This document shows, piece after piece, positions 8,434-17,561 of a stretch of 36,450 bases of DNA. Positions within the stretch are counted from its first letter, which is position 1. The number at the start of each line of letters is the position of its first letter. The position numbers and the translations under genes are program-made. The notes under the pieces were generated by a model, which made no database searches, was not told the origin of the DNA, and was given only the letters and a program-made list of their open reading frames with translations. The DNA lies in assembly GCA_035529935.1 (NCBI GenBank), contig DATKVT010000158.1, forward strand, positions 1 to 36,450, in the 5' to 3' direction. Source of the stretch: Williamwhitmania sp. GTDB taxonomy: Bacteria; Bacteroidota; Bacteroidia; Bacteroidales; Williamwhitmaniaceae.

Positions 8434-10536
8434 CTAAATCTTATACTGTTCAACCAAAACTTTCAGCTTCTGGCCCAGCTCATTTAGACCCTTGGCTGCT
8501 TTTTCGGCCTGAACCATGCTTGCAGCATTCTCAGTTCCAGCTTGATTGATATTCTGCATTGCCAACCCAATCTGATCCATACCCACAACCTGCTGCTGAC
8601 TCGATGCCACAATCTGTGTTGCTGCCTCAACTGCTTTGCTGCTGCTGTCTGCTAATTTTTTAATGGTATCGCCAGCCTGAGCCGATTGTTTTACGCCAAT
8701 ATCAACCGCTCTGCTAGTTTGTTCTGTCGCCATTACAGCAGAACTAGTTGTTTTCTGTACATCATTTAATATATTACGCACCTGTATTGTGGCTTCTTTT
8801 GACTGTTGTGCAAGATTTCTAATTTCCTGAGCAACTACGGCAAACCCTCTTCCCTGTTCGCCTGCTTTAGCAGCTTCAATCGCAGCATTTACCGCTAGCA
8901 TGTTCGACTTATCTGCCACCTCGGTTACCGAGGCAATTATGCCTCCAATTTGTTGGGTTTGTTCGCTCAAACGAATAATTGTATTTGCCATTGAATCCAT
9001 TTGAGTTTGAATTTCGTGCATCCCAGTTAATGTCTCATCTACTGCTTTTTGGCCAAGTTGAGTAACTTGAGATACCTGTAGAGCATTTTCCGAAACACGG
9101 CTTGCCTTTTGACTGGAAAGCTGCGCAGCTTGTCGCACCTCTTCAACGGTTGTGGTAGTTTCGCTAATTGCAGTTGATGTTTCAACTGATCCAGACGCAA
9201 CCTGAGTAGTAGCAGCTAATATCTCGCTGGTGGATGCAACTAAAATATTAACAGTATCTTTTACTTCGCTCAAAATACCTGTCAATGCTGCAGTACGTGT
9301 TTTTACCATTTCTTCCAACTGATCTCGATACCTAATTAGCTCTTCTTCAGCCTGCTTTCTCTCGGTGGCATCAATTGAAACGCCAATTACACCAACAACC
9401 TCCCCTGCTTTGTTTAAATATGGAATCTTAGATGTACTTACCCATTTTCTTCCATTTTTTGTTTCCCAAGGTTCATCGATATTAATCTTTGGTTGTCGGC
9501 TCCTTATAACTTGAAGATCATCATCCCAATAAGCTTGTGCCTCCTCTTTGGAGTGTAAGTCATTCAGTGATGTACCTTCCAACTGCTTTTTGGACATTTT
9601 GTAATTTTCGCACATATACTTGTTAACTCGGAGATATCGATTCTCCGTATCCTTATAAAAAACCAAGCCAGGAATGCCGTCGATGATTATTTCCAGCTCG
9701 GAAGATAGAAGTTCAAGCAGCTCAGATTTCTTAATGGATTCTATTTCCAATAATTTCCGCTCATTTATATCTTGGAAAACACCACTAAGCTTTACAACTT
9801 CACCATTTTCCATGTATGCCTCCCCAATTGTCCTTACCCATAACTTGTTCTTTTTTGCGGTTATTAGTTCAAGCTCTACATCGAAAGGTTCACCAAATTT
9901 AATGGCTCTGTCTACGCAATTTGATATTATTGGAATAGCTTCTGGAGCATAGAATTTAATTGCAGTTTCCAAATTTGGAATGAAGCTAGACTCTACCTCA
10001 TGTATATTGTAAGTTACCTCTGACCAGTAAAGAGTACCGGCTTTAATATCCATTCCCCAAGCACCAACCTTTGCAAGTCTGCCCGTCTCATCTAATAATC
10101 TTTTTCGTTTTATAAGCTCTTGTTCTGCCTTATTTTTATCTGATACATCGCGGGCTGCAGCAAAAACTCCCTGAACTTTTCCCGCTTCATCTTTATAAAC
10201 AGTTGCGTTGTATAGTACATCAATTGTTTTGCCAGAGCTGTGCCGCAATGTTAAAGGATAATCTCTGACAACACCCATAGAAAGTACCTGCTCGTATCCA
10301 ATTTTGGCTTTTTCGGGTTCCGTAAAGTAATTGGAAAATAAGCTGCCAATTAATTGTTCTCGAGGTACTCCCGTGGCCAATTCGGTCGCTTTATTTACAT
10401 CGGTTATGGTTCCCACAGCACTAATTGTTACAAGTGGATCGAGGCTTGCCTCAATAAGGCTACGGGCGTAGAGCAAAGCAGCGTGCATTTCTGCTTCCCT
10501 TTTATTTCTACCACCCAAATCAAAGAATTTCTTCAT
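8434..10536 (-). CDS. Soluble chemoreceptor with three PAS domains
   Basis: This 700-residue methyl-accepting chemotaxis protein has no transmembrane segment, so it should work in cytoplasmic arrays or join the membrane array beside it. It has three PAS/PAC units at about 20-140 (ending AAARDVSDK), 148-265 (ending GVFQDINERK) and 280-395 (ending GVSIDATERK). A short coiled coil (about 395-420) follows. The signalling domain (about 425-690) has the conserved hairpin-tip region [22 protein letters not shown] domains suggest sensing of redox state, oxygen or a small ligand, but no cofactor residues can be assigned by eye. Its last 260 or so residues are nearly the same as those of the next receptor upstream, including the C-terminus [17 protein letters not shown]. 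There is no NWETF-type CheR docking tail. Confidence 0.93.
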   Translation of the reverse strand: MKKFFDLGGRNKREAEMHAALLYARSLIEASLDPLVTISAVGTITDVNKATELATGVPREQLIGSLFSNYFTEPEKAKIGYEQVLSMGVVRDYPLTLRHSSGKTIDVLYNATVYKDEAGKVQGVFAAARDVSDKNKAEQELIKRKRLLDETGRLAKVGAWGMDIKAGTLYWSEVTYNIHEVESSFIPNLETAIKFYAPEAIPIISNCVDRAIKFGEPFDVELELITAKKNKLWVRTIGEAYMENGEVVKLSGVFQDINERKLLEIESIKKSELLELLSSELEIIIDGIPGLVFYKDTENRYLRVNKYMCENYKMSKKQLEGTSLNDLHSKEEAQAYWDDDLQVIRSRQPKINIDEPWETKNGRKWVSTSKIPYLNKAGEVVGVIGVSIDATERKQAEEELIRYRDQLEEMVKTRTAALTGILSEVKDTVNILVASTSEILAATTQVASGSVETSTAISETTTTVEEVRQAAQLSSQKASRVSENALQVSQVTQLGQKAVDETLTGMHEIQTQMDSMANTIIRLSEQTQQIGGIIASVTEVADKSNMLAVNAAIEAAKAGEQGRGFAVVAQEIRNLAQQSKEATIQVRNILNDVQKTTSSAVMATEQTSRAVDIGVKQSAQAGDTIKKLADSSSKAVEAATQIVASSQQQVVGMDQIGLAMQNINQAGTENAASMVQAEKAAKGLNELGQKLKVLVEQYKI

Positions 10537-10621
10537 ACCAATATCTCCAATTAGTAATTGTTATCAATAGAAGTCTTGTCATCCACATCATACCAAATAC
10601 GCTATTCCACCTTAACTTCTT

Positions 10622-12355
10622 CTAAATCCTATACTGTTCAACCAAAACCTTCAGCTTCTGGCCCAACTCATTTAGACTCTTAGCAGCCTTTTCGGCCTGA
10701 ACCATGCTTGCAGCATTCTCGGCTCCAGCCTGATTGATATTCTGCATTGCCATCCCAATCTGATCCATGCCTACGGTCTGCTGCTGGCTCGAAGCTACAA
10801 TCTGCGTTGCTGCCTCAACAGCCTTGGTGCTGCTTTCGGCCAACTTTTTAATGGCGTCGCCAGCTTGAGCCGATTGCCTTACGCCATTCTCCACCGCTTT
10901 ACTGGTTTGCTCGGTGGCCATTACGGCGGAGCTGGTGGCTTTTTGAATATCGGTTAATATATTGCGCACCTGAACGGTAGCCTGCTTCGACTGCAGTGCA
11001 AGGTTTTTAATCTCCTGAGCAACAACGGCAAATCCTTTTCCCTGCTCTCCGGCTTTAGCTGCTTCGATGGCTGCATTTACAGCCAGCAGGTTCGATTGAT
11101 CGGCCACATCGGTTACCGAGGCTATAATACCTCCAATCTGCTGGCTCTGCTCGCTCAAACGGACAATGGTATTGGCCACCGATTCCATTTGATTTTGAAT
11201 TTCTTCCATTCCGCCTAGGGTTTCATCAACGGCTTTTTGACCGATTTGGGTTACCTGAACTACCTGCTGTGCATTTTCCGAAACACGACTTGCCTTTTGG
11301 CTTGATTGCTGAGCTGCCTGTCGCACCTCCTCCACTGTTGTTGTGGTTTCGGTTATGGCGGATGCAGTCTCCGATGAACCGGTTGCTATTTGTGTAGTGG
11401 CTACAAGTATTTCACTGGAAGATGAAGCAAGTAGGTTAACGCTTTCTGAAATATCTTTCATTATACTGCGCAGATTGTTCAGCATCTGCAAAAAAGCATT
11501 CCCAAGAAGATCTTTCTCTGACTGCGGTGTTATAGATCCCGTTAGATCACCGGCAGCAATTTTTTGAGCCGCAGCAGCCATTCCTTTAAGAGCGTCTATC
11601 ATTTTTTTGAAGTTCTGCAGTAGAATTCCAACTTCATCACTGCGCTCAACCACCATCAGCTCAACATTTAAATCGCCCTCACTTATTCTTGTTGCAATTT
11701 TGGTTATCTCATTGAGGGGTCTAGAAATATTACGAACAATTAAAATCCCGATGAGAATAATAAATATCAGGCTTAATAAAGTGCCATAAATGATAACAGA
11801 TTTTGTCAAAAGGACATTCGTCTGCATACTGCTATTCCGGACTTCCAGCAGACCTCTTTCGGTATTTTCAATTTCATCAACCGCCTGTCGAATGTTGTCC
11901 ATTAGCATTTTACCTTTATCGGTAAGGACAACTTTCAGCGCAGCATCAAAACCATTATTCTTACGGAGATTTATTGTTTGATTTAGAACTTCAAGTTTAT
12001 CAACAACCATAAGCTTAACTTTCTTAATCCTCTCCTGCTGCAAAGGATTATCTTTAGTTAATTTAACTCCATTGTCAATATACTTAAATATACTCTTTGT
12101 TGCTTCGTTATAAGGTTCAAGATATTGGTTATCGCCAGTAAGGATAAAGCCACGCTGCCCCGTTTCAGCATCCTTTAGCAACGAGATTACCATTTCTTCG
12201 TTCTGCAAAACAAGATAGGTATGGTCATTCCAGCCAATACTCTCATTAAGCTTGACTATCATTGCATAGGCAAAAATGCCAAGAATGAGGAACATTAATC
12301 CCGAGAATACAATTAATCCTCCAATTTTATTTCCAATTGTCCACTTCATAATCAT
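10622..12355 (-). CDS. Transmembrane chemoreceptor with CHASE3 sensor and HAMP
   Basis: This 577-residue methyl-accepting chemotaxis protein is anchored in the inner membrane. TM1 is at about 12-34. A periplasmic CHASE3 domain (about 40-180) contains the characteristic [23 protein letters not shown]2 is at about 186-207, and HAMP with a following HAMP-like segment spans about 205-305. The signalling domain (about 310-565) has [19 protein letters not shown] at the hairpin tip. CHASE3 ligands are not known. In Wsp-type systems the membrane receptor (WspA) responds to surface or envelope stress; a similar role here is inference. The start could be the Met at 12355 (MIMKW) or the one at 12349. 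The gene starts 17 bases after the preceding cheW and is a paralogue of the PAS receptor downstream. Confidence 0.94.
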   Translation of the reverse strand: MIMKWTIGNKIGGLIVFSGLMFLILGIFAYAMIVKLNESIGWNDHTYLVLQNEEMVISLLKDAETGQRGFILTGDNQYLEPYNEATKSIFKYIDNGVKLTKDNPLQQERIKKVKLMVVDKLEVLNQTINLRKNNGFDAALKVVLTDKGKMLMDNIRQAVDEIENTERGLLEVRNSSMQTNVLLTKSVIIYGTLLSLIFIILIGILIVRNISRPLNEITKIATRISEGDLNVELMVVERSDEVGILLQNFKKMIDALKGMAAAAQKIAAGDLTGSITPQSEKDLLGNAFLQMLNNLRSIMKDISESVNLLASSSSEILVATTQIATGSSETASAITETTTTVEEVRQAAQQSSQKASRVSENAQQVVQVTQIGQKAVDETLGGMEEIQNQMESVANTIVRLSEQSQQIGGIIASVTDVADQSNLLAVNAAIEAAKAGEQGKGFAVVAQEIKNLALQSKQATVQVRNILTDIQKATSSAVMATEQTSKAVENGVRQSAQAGDAIKKLAESSTKAVEAATQIVASSQQQTVGMDQIGMAMQNINQAGAENAASMVQAEKAAKSLNELGQKLKVLVEQYRI

Positions 12356-12372
12356 AGCTCTTTAATTAAAGT

Positions 12373-12978
12373 TTACTTAGCTTCTTGGTTTACAATCATC
12401 CTTTCATCGTCAAGTATTTTCTTGGCATCAAGAATAATCAGATGCTCCGCAGTTATGCCTTTCAGGTATTCACCGCCAATACCACTTATGTTTGGAAGTG
12501 ACGTTTGAATGTTATCGGTTGATACCAATTGAGTACCATGGATACTATCAGCCAGTATCCCGAACTCCATGCTCTCACTGCGGATAATAATTACCCTGTT
12601 AAGTTGTCCCAATCCTATTTCGGGTAGGTTGAAGAATTTTTTCAGGTCGATTACCGAGATAATCTGACCACGAACATTAATAATTCCGAATACAAAGGAG
12701 GGAGTACCTGGTAATGGAGTAAAACCGTTGAGCGGATATACCTCGCTAATGAATGAACTCTCAACGGCATAGGTTTCCGACGCTAAGCCAAAAACAACAA
12801 CCTCAATAAAAACTTTACCAGCCGTTTCATCCTTCTCTTCAAAGGCTAAGGCATGGGATCTAGCTTTTAAAATGGACAATTTCTCTTCATCAGAAGAAGC
12901 ACTCCTTTGTTCGAGTGACTCATTTAGAGAATTTACCCTACTCTTAACTTCGTCACTATTCTCATTTGCGTTTCGCAT
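12373..12978 (-). CDS. cheW: CheW-type coupling protein with N-terminal extension (WspD-like)
   Basis: CheW proteins link receptors to CheA. This one is 201 residues, about 50 longer than a minimal CheW. The CheW domain occupies about 57-195, with PGTPSFVFGIINVRGQIISV and the IDLKKFF strand typical of the fold. The extension (1-55) is charged and contains LKARSHALAFEEK, a motif seen ahead of the CheW domain in WspD-like proteins. The extension, and a second minimal CheW in the same operon, match the two-CheW composition of Wsp-type clusters. The gene sits between cheR and the CHASE3 receptor gene. The exact partner of each CheW is unknown. Confidence 0.93.
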   Translation of the reverse strand: MRNANENSDEVKSRVNSLNESLEQRSASSDEEKLSILKARSHALAFEEKDETAGKVFIEVVVFGLASETYAVESSFISEVYPLNGFTPLPGTPSFVFGIINVRGQIISVIDLKKFFNLPEIGLGQLNRVIIIRSESMEFGILADSIHGTQLVSTDNIQTSLPNISGIGGEYLKGITAEHLIILDAKKILDDERMIVNQEAK

Positions 12979-13121
12979 ATTCTCGGTTTCAAATTGAGTT
13001 ATTCTGAAAACTTCACCACGGAAACACTAAATGCACCTGGCGATAATCCCTTTGGTAATCTATATTATCTATACCTTCATGGCTCATTTTCATTCTGCTT
13101 GCATTTATTGAGTATTGCTGC

Positions 13122-14606
13122 TTACACACCTGCCTTCAACGAAGCACGAATAATCTCTTTGAACCTTCCAACCGTTAGCCCTTCCGATTCAAAGAGAATA
13201 TCCTCATGACTACTCTTATCGAGTATTGATACAACGATGTCGTAGCTCTTTTTTGCCGCTTTAGCGTTACCAAGCTGCTTATAAATGTTCCCCAGAGAAT
13301 AGTATGCCAAAACAAAATTGGAATCCAAGTATACTGCGCGTTTCAGGGAGGCTACCGCTTCATCGAGTTGATTATTTTCGTGAAGAATTGTGGCATACAG
13401 ATAGTGTACACGTGGATCACTCTTGCTGGACAAAATCACCTTTTCGCAGGCGTTTATTGCATCAGCGAGCTTTCCCACATTTGCCAAAGCTCGAATCAAT
13501 AGAATTTGTTCCTTATCGTTTAGCTCCCCGTTCTGAAGCGTCTCAACAGCATCCCCATACCTTCCTTCCGAATAGTACTTTAATGATTTATCATAGTTTG
13601 TATCAGCAGGTGAAGAAACATCATTTAAAACTTCTGAATCAACAAGTTGAGGTTGATATTTTGTATTTTCACTCGTTTCAGGTTTCGGAATAGGCTCCAA
13701 AAATGATGGTTCGGGTGGTGTTTCTAGAACACTAATTTGGCGAAGTTTTTTAATTTTTCCTGAGGTCTTCTTGTAAAGTACCATGCCCTGAACGTTGACT
13801 GGAGTAAAATCGGGGAAATTTTGAAGTGAAAGTTCACTGGCCGATACCAAAAGATGCCCACCCTGAACTAGCGACTTATAGAAATCCCGTACAACCTGCC
13901 TAAACCGTTCCTGCGAAAAATACATTAGTACGTTTCGACAGTAAACTATATCCATTGCATTGGTATCATTCAGCGATGACGGGTATATATCTTCGGCCAA
14001 ATTCAGGTATTCGAACTTCACCATACCCTTAATCTCTGGGATAATCTCCAAGCGACCATTTGGTTTTTGAGTGAAGTATTTCTCCTTTAACCACGGCGGT
14101 GCTCCCCGAAACGACCATTTACCATATTCACCAGCTGAGGCTTTGCGTAAACTTCGGGGGTTGATATCTGTTGCAAGTATGGAAATATTCCAATCCTTGA
14201 TGAACGGAATCGTTTTTCTTAACGCAATTGCAATAGAGTATGGCTCCTCACCAGTGGAACACCCAGCGCTCCAGATACGTATTCTCTTTTCACCGTTTAG
14301 ACGATGATGAATAATTTCGGGTATAATAACATTTTCGAGGGCTTCGAATGTATGAGGCTCGCGCCAGAAATAGGTTTCTCCAATGGTTAGGCTAGCAGCT
14401 AATATCTCCATTCGCTCGTGGGTGAGAGGGGAAGTAATAATATGTTGAATAAACTCCTCGATGTTGGTATAACCGAATTCTGTTGCAGCAATTCGTATAT
14501 TTCGCTCCAAATCGCCCCACCGGTCTCTGGGAAAATTCAATGCGAAGTTGGAAGCAATGAACTCGCTCAGCTGCGATAAAGTATCTTCGGTTAGAATAGC
14601 GCTCAT
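13122..14606 (-). CDS. cheR: CheR receptor methyltransferase with C-terminal TPR repeats (WspC-like)
   Basis: CheR methylates receptor glutamates using S-adenosylmethionine. This 494-residue protein has the N-terminal helical CheR domain (about 5-75), GETYFWREPHTFEAL at 76-90, the SAM-binding loop SAGCSTGEEPYSIA at 113-126, and YCRNVLMYF further on. After about residue 280 comes a linker, followed by TPR-like helices (about 335-470, for example AVASLKRAVYLDSNFVLAYY). TPR-tailed CheR proteins such as WspC and FrzF use the repeats for protein contacts that control methylation. The gene overlaps the upstream cheW by 4 bases, so the two are translationally coupled. The 143-base gap downstream shows no distinct gene. 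Confidence 0.96.
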   Translation of the reverse strand: MSAILTEDTLSQLSEFIASNFALNFPRDRWGDLERNIRIAATEFGYTNIEEFIQHIITSPLTHERMEILAASLTIGETYFWREPHTFEALENVIIPEIIHHRLNGEKRIRIWSAGCSTGEEPYSIAIALRKTIPFIKDWNISILATDINPRSLRKASAGEYGKWSFRGAPPWLKEKYFTQKPNGRLEIIPEIKGMVKFEYLNLAEDIYPSSLNDTNAMDIVYCRNVLMYFSQERFRQVVRDFYKSLVQGGHLLVSASELSLQNFPDFTPVNVQGMVLYKKTSGKIKKLRQISVLETPPEPSFLEPIPKPETSENTKYQPQLVDSEVLNDVSSPADTNYDKSLKYYSEGRYGDAVETLQNGELNDKEQILLIRALANVGKLADAINACEKVILSSKSDPRVHYLYATILHENNQLDEAVASLKRAVYLDSNFVLAYYSLGNIYKQLGNAKAAKKSYDIVVSILDKSSHEDILFESEGLTVGRFKEIIRASLKAGV

Positions 14607-15082
14607 TTTTTGCCTTTTGAAAGAACTTTATCAATTTGTTGCTGCTCATCGAGCGAAAGGAACTTCTCAAGATCGTGTATCAGCACAATATCATCATCAA
14701 CCTTAGCAATTCCAGCAAGGTAATTGGTATACCTAAACGATTCTTCAATATTAACTAGCTGTGAGTTTTTCAGCTCATGCACGCCCAATACCGAATCAAC
14801 AACAAGGGCTACAAGCCGTTTTGAGGTTCGTGCTATAATGAGTTGATCGTTTAATTCCAACGCCCGAATTGGTAAATTAAAGCGTTTGCGGACATTGATA
14901 ACAGGAATTATCTCACCATGGAAATTGACAACGCCCATAACAATATCAGGAGCTTTTGGTAACGATGCTATTTCTACAACTGGAACAACGCGGTCAACAG
15001 CAGCCAAATACAATCCGTAATGCTGCCCATCGAGATTGAAGAGTACTATTGTTTGGCTTTCTTCTTTGCTGGCTGTATTCAT
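14603..15082 (-). CDS. cheW: CheW-type coupling protein, first gene of the operon (WspB-like)
   Basis: This 159-residue protein is essentially one CheW domain (about 12-150), with VVEIASLPKAPDIVMGVVNF, HGEIIPVINVRKRFNLP and LVALVVDSVLGV as the recognisable strands. It couples receptors to CheA in the array. It is the first gene after the promoter candidate at 15147-15178, and its stop overlaps the start of cheR. The C-terminal residues (SKGKK) are short and basic. The start at 15082 gives MNTASKEESQTIVLFNLDGQ, consistent with the fold; no alternative start is needed. Confidence 0.94.
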   Translation of the reverse strand: MNTASKEESQTIVLFNLDGQHYGLYLAAVDRVVPVVEIASLPKAPDIVMGVVNFHGEIIPVINVRKRFNLPIRALELNDQLIIARTSKRLVALVVDSVLGVHELKNSQLVNIEESFRYTNYLAGIAKVDDDIVLIHDLEKFLSLDEQQQIDKVLSKGKK

Positions 15083-15146
15083 TCAATTTCCTTCATGTAA
15101 TTATCAATTGACTCTTTGCCATCTATTTGAAAACATTGAAAAGGTT

Positions 15147-15178
15147 GAAAGTTACAATAATAATACTTGATTGTCAAA
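15147..15178 (-). promoter_or_regulatory. Candidate promoter of the chemosensory operon
   Basis: On the minus strand, TTTG (15175-15178) is followed after 20 bases by TAACTTTC (15147-15154). This matches the Bacteroidota housekeeping promoter (TTTG, 17-23 bases, TAnnTTTG) except for the last base. Transcription would begin near 15140, giving a leader of roughly 60 bases before the first cheW. It lies just downstream of the terminator at 15211-15256, which insulates it from the amylase gene. Confidence 0.5.
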
Positions 15179-15210
15179 TAAACATGGTGATATTCATCAT
15201 CTTTTTGTTG

Positions 15211-15256
15211 ATTTTCAATAAAATAAAAGGCAAACTACAATCAAGTAGGTTTGCCT
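15211..15256 (-). terminator. Rho-independent terminator on the minus strand
   Basis: The arms 15228-15238 (AGGCAAACTAC) and 15245-15256 (GTAGGTTTGCCT) form an 11-bp stem with one bulged G and a 6-base loop. On the minus strand the stem is followed by TTTTATTTTATT. It would end transcripts coming from the amylase gene, whose stop is about 437 bases upstream, before they enter the chemosensory operon. Confidence 0.75.
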
Positions 15257-15442
15257 CATAACTTACCAAATCGGTGTTCATCTATTCAAACTATCGCTCT
15301 CTGAAGTAAAAATTGATGAGAATAGAGTCCCCCAATTCTACAACGTGTTTTAGCAAAAAACTTATCTGCCTCAGCTATGGCATTTCAATAATACTGATAC
15401 ACTTTGATATTTTTCAGCAAATCAGAGGATAGAAATCTTCTA

Positions 15443-15450
15443 TACCTTTG
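15443..15450 (+). promoter_or_regulatory. Candidate -7 promoter box for the small lipoprotein gene
   Basis: TACCTTTG matches the Bacteroidota -7 consensus TAnnTTTG exactly. A TTTG at the right upstream distance was not found, so only half of the promoter is supported. It would give a leader of about 55 bases before the ATG at 15513. Confidence 0.35.
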
Positions 15451-15512
15451 ATTTTTAAGCAGTACGAATAATAGGGAAAAATAGCTTGTTTAACGCTTAA
15501 TTGTTCAACCCT

Positions 15513-15725
15513 ATGCAACATCAAAAAAAAGTTTTAGCCACCTTTGTTCTATCCGCATTAATGTTTACAATCGCCAGTTGTGGAATTATCATCACCCGAA
15601 ATTACTACTATGGTAACGCTAGCAACTGCGGTAACAAAACCGATGTAGAACACCTCAACCTGCAAACTTTGGCAAAAACCTGCAACAGCCATTTACTTAA
15701 CTCGCGAAAGAATTGCGGCAGATAA
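15513..15725 (+). CDS. Small candidate lipoprotein
   Basis: The ORF of about 70 residues begins MQHQKKVLATFVLSALMF and continues TIASCG: a basic start, a hydrophobic core and a lipobox-like IASC with Cys near residue 23. That is the pattern of a lipoprotein signal peptide. The mature part (GIIITRNYYYGNASNCGNK onward) has no recognised domain and several Cys and Asn residues. An in-frame ATG at 15501 would add four residues. The 3' end overlaps the end of the convergent amylase gene by 33 bases. A -7-like box lies upstream. It may be a real short lipoprotein or the start of a truncated one. Confidence 0.42.
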   Translation: MQHQKKVLATFVLSALMFTIASCGIIITRNYYYGNASNCGNKTDVEHLNLQTLAKTCNSHLLNSRKNCGR

Positions 15726-17561
15726 AGGTTCTAGGGAAATGGCATCACCATCAATTGCCGTGCCGTCTAGCAAATTTCGATAGCTGCCTTTCTCTGGTAA
15801 TGTAAACGTTTTGCTGGATGACTCCAAGTTGAACAGAACATATATACAGGCATCATTATCATACCGCTTGTACACCAATGTTTTCCCTTGAGCCTCTACA
15901 AAATCGATCTTACCAGTAGCAAGCACCGGATTGCCATTGCGAATGCCTATTAACTTCTTATAAAAATCGAACCACTCCTGGTTAAAACCAACCGAATCGT
16001 AAACTGCAGGTCCGGGCTGAATATTGTTCCTCGTTTCTGGTTGAAACGTAAACTCCTTCCACCACAGAGGCTTTCTACAATCTGGATCGTCGGCACCCCA
16101 CATTCCCATCTCCTCTCCATTCCATACATCGGGTGCCCCTACATTAGTAAATTGATGAATAAGATATAGCTTAAGGCGTTGGTATGATTCCGCGTCGGGT
16201 TTGCCAGTTTTATACAAGGAATCCTCGTATGGTTTTGCTCTGTATTTATACTTCCCGTGATTATAAAAGCTTGTAAGCATTCTTGGCGTATCGTGAGTGG
16301 AGGAGACATCCATCATGGAGTATCGAAATGGTACCTCCAGCCCGTTCCACTGGTAGCGTAAGCTGTCAACAAACTCACGAGCGTCAATTGCACTATTGGC
16401 AAGAGAGAAGAAACTTCGAGCGGGACGATAAAGGTGGTAGAACATAACTCCATCGAACACCTCCCCATTGGCATAGTAGGCAGGGGGCATCATCTTATCC
16501 ATCCACCACTGTATTTCTCCCACCAGATAAGCATCCGGCTTAATGCTCTTAACAAAAGTGCGGTACTCGCGCCAAAACCCCGAGGGGATGAAGTCCGCAA
16601 CATCGAGGCGATAGCCATCAACTCCTTTCGCAGTATCACCATTGGGTGCAAGCCAACGCTTGGTTACAGCAAAAATATGCTGCTTAGCGCCCTCGTTGAG
16701 GTTTCCTTCATAGGGATGGTGCATGTCCTTAGCCGACGACACCTCTACTTTCCTAATTTCTGGAAGGTAATCGCCATACCACCCAGCATACTTAAATTCG
16801 TTTTGGGGAGTGGCCGGATCGTCGTACGCATACACGGTATACCAATCCTTATAGGCCGACTTGTCGCGATTCTTAATGATGTCCTTAAACGCCCAAAATT
16901 CTGTTCCCGTATGATTCCATGAGTAGTCCATTATTATCCTCATCTTACGCTTATGCACCTCATCAACCAGCTTTAGAAAAAGCTTATCAGCCGATGTCCA
17001 CTTCCATGTAGCGGGATTGCCGGGATCTTCTGATTCTATGATTTTGTTATCACCAGCAGGATCGGGACCAAAGTTTACATCCACATGGTGGTAGTAACGT
17101 GCGTCGTACTTATGCAGCGAAGGTGCATCGTTTATAGGATTAAGATAAATAACTGTAACGCCAAGGTCGGCTAGGTAATCCAGCTTATCAATTACCCCTT
17201 GCAGGTCACCGCCATAACGTCTCTCCTGCAAATTATCGTTAAATGATTTTCCGTTCCCAACGGCCCAGCTATCCTGTTTATACCAATTTTGTGTCCATGG
17301 AGTAATAGCCCATCCTTGTGGAGCTCTGCCCGATAGAGCAGTATAAGTATTTTCGGGTTTGGGATCGTTAGTAGTATCACCATTGAAGAACCGCTCAACA
17401 AAAATCTGATACCAGATGACCCCCTTTGACCACTCTGGAGGAAGCGGGAAATGAGCACTCTGGGCCTGACCCGATAGAGGAAATAGCAAAACAGAAGAGG
17501 TGAAAACCAATAACCTTTTTCCTAAAAAACCACGTTGAATTCTTTTCATGGCGAACTTCAT
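15693..17561 (-). CDS. Secreted alpha-amylase family (GH13) glycosidase
   Basis: This 622-residue enzyme should hydrolyse alpha-glucans or maltodextrins in the periplasm or outside the cell. The N-terminus (KRIQRGFLGKR, then LLVFTSSVLLFPLSGQAQS) is a signal peptide. The start may be the ATG at 17549 rather than 17561. The (beta/alpha)8 domain shows VIYLNPI, DYSWNHTG, nucleophile D320 in VDGYRLDVADF, acid/base E349 in LVGEIQWW, and D424 in SSTHDTPR. A C-terminal beta domain follows (about 545-622, ending LSAAILSRVK). The sequence resembles the cyclomaltodextrinase/neopullulanase side of GH13, but substrate cannot be fixed by eye. There are no SusC/SusD genes beside it, so it is not in a standard polysaccharide utilisation locus. 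Confidence 0.93.
   Translation of the reverse strand: MKFAMKRIQRGFLGKRLLVFTSSVLLFPLSGQAQSAHFPLPPEWSKGVIWYQIFVERFFNGDTTNDPKPENTYTALSGRAPQGWAITPWTQNWYKQDSWAVGNGKSFNDNLQERRYGGDLQGVIDKLDYLADLGVTVIYLNPINDAPSLHKYDARYYHHVDVNFGPDPAGDNKIIESEDPGNPATWKWTSADKLFLKLVDEVHKRKMRIIMDYSWNHTGTEFWAFKDIIKNRDKSAYKDWYTVYAYDDPATPQNEFKYAGWYGDYLPEIRKVEVSSAKDMHHPYEGNLNEGAKQHIFAVTKRWLAPNGDTAKGVDGYRLDVADFIPSGFWREYRTFVKSIKPDAYLVGEIQWWMDKMMPPAYYANGEVFDGVMFYHLYRPARSFFSLANSAIDAREFVDSLRYQWNGLEVPFRYSMMDVSSTHDTPRMLTSFYNHGKYKYRAKPYEDSLYKTGKPDAESYQRLKLYLIHQFTNVGAPDVWNGEEMGMWGADDPDCRKPLWWKEFTFQPETRNNIQPGPAVYDSVGFNQEWFDFYKKLIGIRNGNPVLATGKIDFVEAQGKTLVYKRYDNDACIYVLFNLESSSKTFTLPEKGSYRNLLDGTAIDGDAISLEPLSAAILSRVK

Larger units (their letters stand above)
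15083..15500. other. Intergenic region between the chemosensory operon and the lipoprotein candidate
   Basis: These 418 bases hold the promoter candidate of the chemosensory operon (15147-15178), a minus-strand terminator (15211-15256) and a -7-box candidate on the plus strand (15443-15450). Between 15257 and 15440 no gene is recognisable on either strand. The stretch would form the long 3' end of the amylase transcript if that transcript runs to the terminator. Confidence 0.5.

Noticed and set aside
15693..17561. The amylase gene as part of a Sus-type polysaccharide utilisation locus
   Set aside because: No SusC, SusD or SusR-like gene lies within the window; the neighbours are chemosensory and envelope genes.
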